Assembly (NCBI RefSeq): GCF_030813715.1
Contig: NZ_JAUSUZ010000001.1
Span: forward strand, 1,674,001 to 1,738,000
Length of the DNA: 64,000 nt
Origin: Catenuloplanes indicus
Lineage (GTDB): Bacteria > Actinomycetota > Actinomycetes > Mycobacteriales > Micromonosporaceae
Direction of reading: 5' to 3'
Both the position numbers and the translations under genes were made by a program. Shown here piece after piece: positions 60,595-64,000 of this stretch (its first letter is position 1; every line of letters starts with the position of its first letter). The notes below the pieces were generated by a model. The model ran no database searches. It was not told where the DNA came from and saw only the letters and a list, made by a program, of their open reading frames with translations.

Positions 60595-61095
60595 GTAGGT
60601 CAGGGCGGCGGTCGCCGTGGTGAGGTCGAGGGTGCGCGCGTACTGCGTCACCGTCCCGGACGACGGGAAGGCCAGCCGCAGGTTGCCCACCGGCTGATAG
60701 GCCAGCTGCCCGCCCGGGCTGCCGATCACCGTCTGGTTGATCAGGTTCTGTGCCTGGCTCCACTGGTCGGCGAAGACCAGCCGCCGGATGTCGGCCAGTG
60801 CCGCCGCGCCGCGGGGATTGCCGGAGTCGTACGGGCCACCGGCCCAGACGGTGTCCTCGTTGAGCTGGAGCAGGTCGGCGTCGACGTTGCCGAACACCAT
60901 GGCGCCGAGGCGGCCGTTGCCGACCGGCAGCGCGCGCAGCCAGTCGGTGCCGGCCGGGCCGTCGTAGCGCAGCATCAGCTCGCCGTCGGCCGGGAGCGCG
61001 TCACCGCGGGCGGCGCTCCACCCGGCGGGCGCCAGCGTTGCCCCGGCACAGGCCGCGCCGGCCGCGAGCAGGTGCCGTCGTGTCACTGCGCTCAT
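60595..61095 (-). pseudogene. N-terminal fragment of a GH95 alpha-L-fucosidase
   Basis: The fragment begins at ATG 61095 (GGAG site) with a twin-arginine signal (AVTRRHLLAAGAACAGATLA). The GH95 N-domain follows: WLRALPVGNGRLGAMVFGNV, LLQLNEDTVWAGGPYD, and TRTL-like ARTLDLTTATAALTYV. The family continues with several hundred residues, including the catalytic domain. Here the homology stops at 60595, exactly at the inverted esterase segment. A deletion has joined a GH95 start to an esterase. Confidence 0.85.
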
Positions 61096-61125
61096 CACGA
61101 TCTCCAACCTATTGGCTGCGATCGA

Positions 61126-61139
61126 TGTTATCCCTCACA
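61126..61139. promoter_or_regulatory. lac-operator-like sequence upstream of the GH95 fragment
   Basis: On the minus strand TGTGAGGGATAACA lies 30 nt upstream of the GH95 start. It matches the core of a LacI-family operator except for one missing base. LacI-type regulators often control glycosidase genes, but none is encoded nearby. Confidence 0.25.
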
Positions 61140-61587
61140 TTCCCGCCGTCAAATCTGGTTCTCCATGGGTGAGAAACGGACCCGAAACGGTGACCGGAAA
61201 AGTGTTACCGGCAGCACGCCGACGCGGTCGAACGGCGTACAACAAGATGCCTTTATGCAGGTCGAGCAAACCCTCGGAGCACCGGCTCACCACGGGACAT
61301 CCACACCGGCAACGTTGCACGCAATTGACGTTCCTCATGACCGGTGGGTGCGTGTGAGCGTTAACTTGCGAACATCAGCCGATCCCCGATCTCGCACGCG
61401 GGTGCCGCGCTCGGGGGCCGCGCTCGGCACCACCGCGCCGCCCCGGGCCAGCCGGACGGTGGAAGGATCAGGCAAGAGGATGCGAATGCGTGCCCTGCCC
61501 GGCCGGCACCGGCATCCGTAGCGTTTCTCCTGTTCCCAGCGCCCTGGGGCACCCGTCGAAGGATGACGACAACAGACAGGAATTCGC
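61140..61587. other. Intergenic stretch without recognised gene
   Basis: Up to the alpha/beta hydrolase remnant I see no protein frame with a ribosome site and recognisable content. The first part (to about 61340) is AT-richer and probably carries promoters for the divergent GH95 fragment and the hydrolase gene. An AGGAATT site precedes the ATG at 61588. Confidence 0.45.
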
Positions 61588-62178
61588 ATGGCAACGCCGC
61601 CGAGCACCACCGGCCAGCAGCTCGCCACCGCCGTCAACGCCTTCGCCGAAGGGCTCGACTACCAGGACGTGTCCTACCCCTCCGCCGACGGTGTGCCGCT
61701 GGAGGCCTGGTACATCCCGCGCCGGGGATCCAGCAAACTCATCGTGTCCATGCACGCCTTCGGCTTCAACCGCTACGGCTTCGCCTCGCACGTCGAACCG
61801 TGGAAGTCGATGTACGGGCCCGGCAACGACACCGAGATCAGCTTCATCAAAGATCACCGGATCCTGCACGACGCCGGATACAACGTCCTCGCGTTCGACT
61901 TCCGCAACCACGGCCTCAGCGGGGCCGCGAACGGCGGGCTGTCGCTGAACAACATGTTCGAGGCCCGTGACGTCATCGGCACCATGACCTGCATCCGGTC
62001 GCGGGCCGACCTCGCCGCGATGGACCTGGCGGTGATCTGCGGGTCAGGACCAGCGCCTGGGCACCCGCCGTGACGATGCCGCCCCTGACGTACGCCGTGC
62101 GTCACGACTCGATCCTCAAGGCCGGTGACGTGGAGGAGTCGTACGCGGCGATCGGCGCGGACGACAAGGGCATAGGGG
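61588..62178 (+). pseudogene. Alpha/beta hydrolase remnant with internal deletion
   Basis: The first 145 codons are normal: VPLEAWYIPRRGSSKLIVSM, HAFGFNRYGF, YNVLAFDFRNHGLSG and DVIGTMTCIRSRADLA. At the nucleophile elbow the sequence breaks (DLAVICGSGPAPGHPP, stop 62073). A C-terminal piece in another frame, TYAVRHDSILKAGDVEESYA then AIGADDKG, carries the late family motifs. The region between the two, with the catalytic elbow, is deleted. The gene then meets an AraC remnant after an 8-G run. Confidence 0.78.
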
Positions 62179-62182
62179 GGGG

Positions 62183-62379
62183 GCGGACACCATCCAGCAG
62201 ATCGCCGCCTCGGTGGGATTCGCAAGCCGTCACAGTTCACCCGCGACCACCGGCGTTCCTTCGGCGCGTCGCCCCGGGCGGACTCTCCCAGCGCCCGCGG
62301 GCCGCGACCGTACCCCGGCCGCGCGGCAACCGGCCGAGCCCGCACCCCGGAGCAGCCCCCGGCCGGTACCGCCGGCTGA
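62183..62379 (+). pseudogene. C-terminal HTH remnant of an AraC-type regulator
   Basis: After the G run the frame reads ADTIQQIAASVGFAS, then, with a one-base shift, SQFTRDHRRSFGASPR, the second HTH of an AraC regulator. The rest of the regulator is absent. It ends at a TGA at 62379, 20 nt before the stop of the convergent GGDEF gene. Confidence 0.7.
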
Positions 62380-62398
62380 CACCGGCCTCGACCATCCA

Positions 62399-63856
62399 TC
62401 AGGCGGCCGCCGGCGTCCCGGCGGCTCCGATGTGGTCATTGAGGACCCAGCGGCGGCGTCCCCGGTGCTTGGCCTGGTACATGGCCGCGTCGGCGGCGCG
62501 CAGCACGGTCGCGGCGCTGTCCGGCAGGTCGTGGCCGTAGGAGGCGATGCCGATGCTGACGCCGACGGTGAGGCCGGTGCCGCGGAACGGCACGGGCCGG
62601 GCGACCTGGTCGAGGACTCGCTCGGCGAGCTGCGTCGCGGCGGTGGCGTCCAGGCCGGGGCAGAGCAGCACGAACTCGTCGCCGCCGAGCCGGGCGACGA
62701 GGTCGGTGCCGCGCACGGTCTCGCTGAGGCGTGCGGCGATCGCGGTGAGCACGGCGTCGCCGGCCTCGTGGCCGTGGGTGTCGTTGACCTCCTTGAAGCC
62801 GTCGAGGTCGCAGTAGAGCAGGGCGACGGGCCCGCCGGTGAGGGTGCCGGTGAGCCGGTCGTCGAGCACGGTACGGTTCGCCAGGCCGGTGAGCGGGTCG
62901 TGGTGGGCCTGGTACGCCAGCTGCGCCTGGGCGTGCTCCTGCTCGCGCACCGCGATGGTGAACCGGGCGAGCACGAAACCGGCGCAGACGGCGGTGGCGA
63001 TCAATGCGATGAGCCGCTCCCGGCTGACGCCGCCCTCCAGCACGGTCAGGGCGGGCGCGGTCATCAGCGCCAGGCCGAGGAACACCACGCGCGCCGGGTG
63101 CAGGGCGGACACCGCCGGGTTCGGGCGGGTCAGCTCGGCGTGGCCGGTGTGCAGCCGGGCGGCGACGATGAGCGCGACGCCGAACATGATCAGCGGGGTG
63201 CCGATCCGGGCGACGTCGAAGTCGGGCAGCCAGGCCGGCACGACGTTCAGGCTCAGGTCCACCGTCAGGTACAGCATCGGCAGCGCCAGCAGCAGACGCG
63301 TGGGTACGCCGCGCGCGCCCGGGGACAGGGCGATGATCAGGGTGGCGGCCAGCAGGACGACGTCCCCGAGCGGGTAGAGCGCCGGGATGACGTTCTCCAG
63401 CACGCTGTAGGCGGGATCGAACAACGGCTCGACGATGAACCGCCAGATCGCCGCGGCGGCGGCCATGGTCAGCGTCAGCGCGTCCAGGACGGCCCCGCGC
63501 ATCCGCCCGGCCGCGCGCCGGCGGGCCATGCCGAGCAGGGCGGCGGCGATGACCGGGTAGCCGGACAGCCAGAACAGGTGGCCCAGGTACCGCCAGACGC
63601 CGGACTCGTACAGGTAGGAGACGGTGTTGGCGACGTCACCGGCGAACCACAGGGTGGCCGCCACGGCGACCAGGACCCACGGGCGGCGGGGCGTGCCGCT
63701 CTCCCGGCGCAGCGCGGCGATCCAGGCGACGGCGCACAGGGCGAGGTAACCGATCAGGTAGACGACGATGCCCACGGTATGGTTCCAGAGGGCGATCGAC
63801 GCCGATGCCAGGATCGCCGCGGTCGCGACCAGCCCGTACGCCGACTTGTTCTGCAC
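62399..63856 (-). CDS. Membrane-bound GGDEF diguanylate cyclase
   Basis: The 485-aa protein has eight to ten hydrophobic helices in the first 310 residues (starting YGLVATAAILASASIALWNH), then a GGDEF domain. HHDPLTGLANRTVLDDRL and LYCDLDGFKEVNDTHGHEAG precede the active site RLGGDEFVLL (GGDEF at 391-395). A product-binding I-site RGTD lies five residues before it, so feedback inhibition by cyclic di-GMP is expected. No EAL domain follows. The start is a GTG without a strong ribosome site. It makes cyclic di-GMP at the membrane in response to an unknown signal. Confidence 0.93.
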   Translation of the reverse strand: MQNKSAYGLVATAAILASASIALWNHTVGIVVYLIGYLALCAVAWIAALRRESGTPRRPWVLVAVAATLWFAGDVANTVSYLYESGVWRYLGHLFWLSGYPVIAAALLGMARRRAAGRMRGAVLDALTLTMAAAAAIWRFIVEPLFDPAYSVLENVIPALYPLGDVVLLAATLIIALSPGARGVPTRLLLALPMLYLTVDLSLNVVPAWLPDFDVARIGTPLIMFGVALIVAARLHTGHAELTRPNPAVSALHPARVVFLGLALMTAPALTVLEGGVSRERLIALIATAVCAGFVLARFTIAVREQEHAQAQLAYQAHHDPLTGLANRTVLDDRLTGTLTGGPVALLYCDLDGFKEVNDTHGHEAGDAVLTAIAARLSETVRGTDLVARLGGDEFVLLCPGLDATAATQLAERVLDQVARPVPFRGTGLTVGVSIGIASYGHDLPDSAATVLRAADAAMYQAKHRGRRRWVLNDHIGAAGTPAAA

Positions 63857-64000
63857 AGGTGAGGCTGTCGGCGGAAACAGCGGCCGGCTGAGCGGATGTG
63901 ACCGGCCGCACGGCCGGGGCCGGGCCTCGGCTCGGGCGGGTCGGCGGTCTCCAGCAGGCGAGCCGGTTGTGCAACGGTGGTGAGTGCCGCGGGCGCGAGG
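63857..64000. other. Right-edge stretch upstream of the GGDEF gene
   Basis: No gene or motif is recognised in these last 144 bases; they probably include the promoter of the GGDEF gene. Confidence 0.4.

Noticed and set aside
61126-61139. True E. coli-type lac operator
   Set aside because: It lacks one core base and the dyad partner, and no LacI gene is present. It is kept only as a low-confidence regulatory feature.
1-64000. tRNA, rRNA, CRISPR array, transposase, integrase or attachment site
   Set aside because: I looked for tRNA arm motifs, regularly spaced repeats and transposase or integrase motifs and saw none. A covariance-model and profile search would be needed to exclude them fully.

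Overview
The window is very GC-rich (roughly 73%) with strong G/C third-position bias, GTG starts and many 4-nt ATGA/GTGA overlaps. This is typical of a filamentous Actinomycetota; the mix of CHAT/caspase proteins, a GH2 with LamG, an I36 inhibitor and a DUF2510 protein suggests Micromonosporaceae or a relative (inference, genus not determined). I see no rRNA, tRNA, CRISPR array, transposase or replication origin.

Region 1 (1-13.1 kb) is a dissected NRPS-like biosynthetic locus. It holds the end of a stand-alone condensation protein, a discrete adenylation enzyme, a flavin reductase and a LysR regulator on the + strand. Convergent to these is a tightly overlapped minus-strand operon: radical SAM/SPASM enzyme, carrier protein, ATP-grasp ligase, APH-fold kinase, GT-B glycosyltransferase and LLM flavin monooxygenase. 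A divergent + operon carries a second condensation protein and a three-gene ABC-2 exporter. An adenylated amino acid would be loaded on the carrier, changed by the radical SAM enzyme and by the flavin monooxygenase/reductase pair, joined by condensation and ATP-grasp chemistry, and exported. The product is unknown.

Region 2 (13.1-19.3 kb) codes for secreted proteins: an I36-type inhibitor, a 1517-aa GH2 beta-galactosidase with LamG and NPCBM domains, and an unidentified exported protein.

Region 3 (19.5-38.9 kb) is the most interesting part, a two-sided locus built on caspase-fold proteases. The minus operon encodes a cyclase-like protein, a caspase (H76/C137) and a TPR-CHAT protease (H1085/C1129). 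The divergent + operon encodes two unknown proteins (one with a membrane hairpin), a 53-aa protein, a 178-aa helical protein, a Ycf46-like AAA+ ATPase and two membrane proteins. Beyond an isolated DUF2510 membrane protein lie a second TPR-CHAT protease (H758/C808) and a CHAT-like pseudoprotease whose His and Cys positions read Asp and Ser. A 26-bp-arm inverted repeat (23/26 matched) sits between the two operons. I read this as a probable conflict or regulated-death system of unassigned type.

Region 4 (39.1-44.0 kb) holds an orphan molybdenum-hydroxylase large subunit, a CruF-like carotenoid hydratase and an SDR gene divergent from a TetR regulator, with a clear palindromic operator between them.

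Region 5 (44.0-52.0 kb) is a decay zone: remnants of an AfsR-like STAND regulator, a RiPP-type YcaO, a LuxR regulator broken by a 25-bp tandem duplication, an XRE-NB-ARC-TPR regulator, an AraC regulator and a quinone oxidoreductase. Between them are intact genes (zinc alcohol dehydrogenase, DUF1330, Atu4866-domain protein).

Region 6 (52.3-64 kb) has a secreted GH26-like enzyme and a 1681-aa protein with two papain-fold toxin/deamidase-like domains. A GH95 fragment abuts a CE1 esterase whose N-terminal coding segment lies inverted (82 bp). An alpha/beta hydrolase remnant runs into an AraC remnant, and the window ends with a membrane GGDEF diguanylate cyclase.
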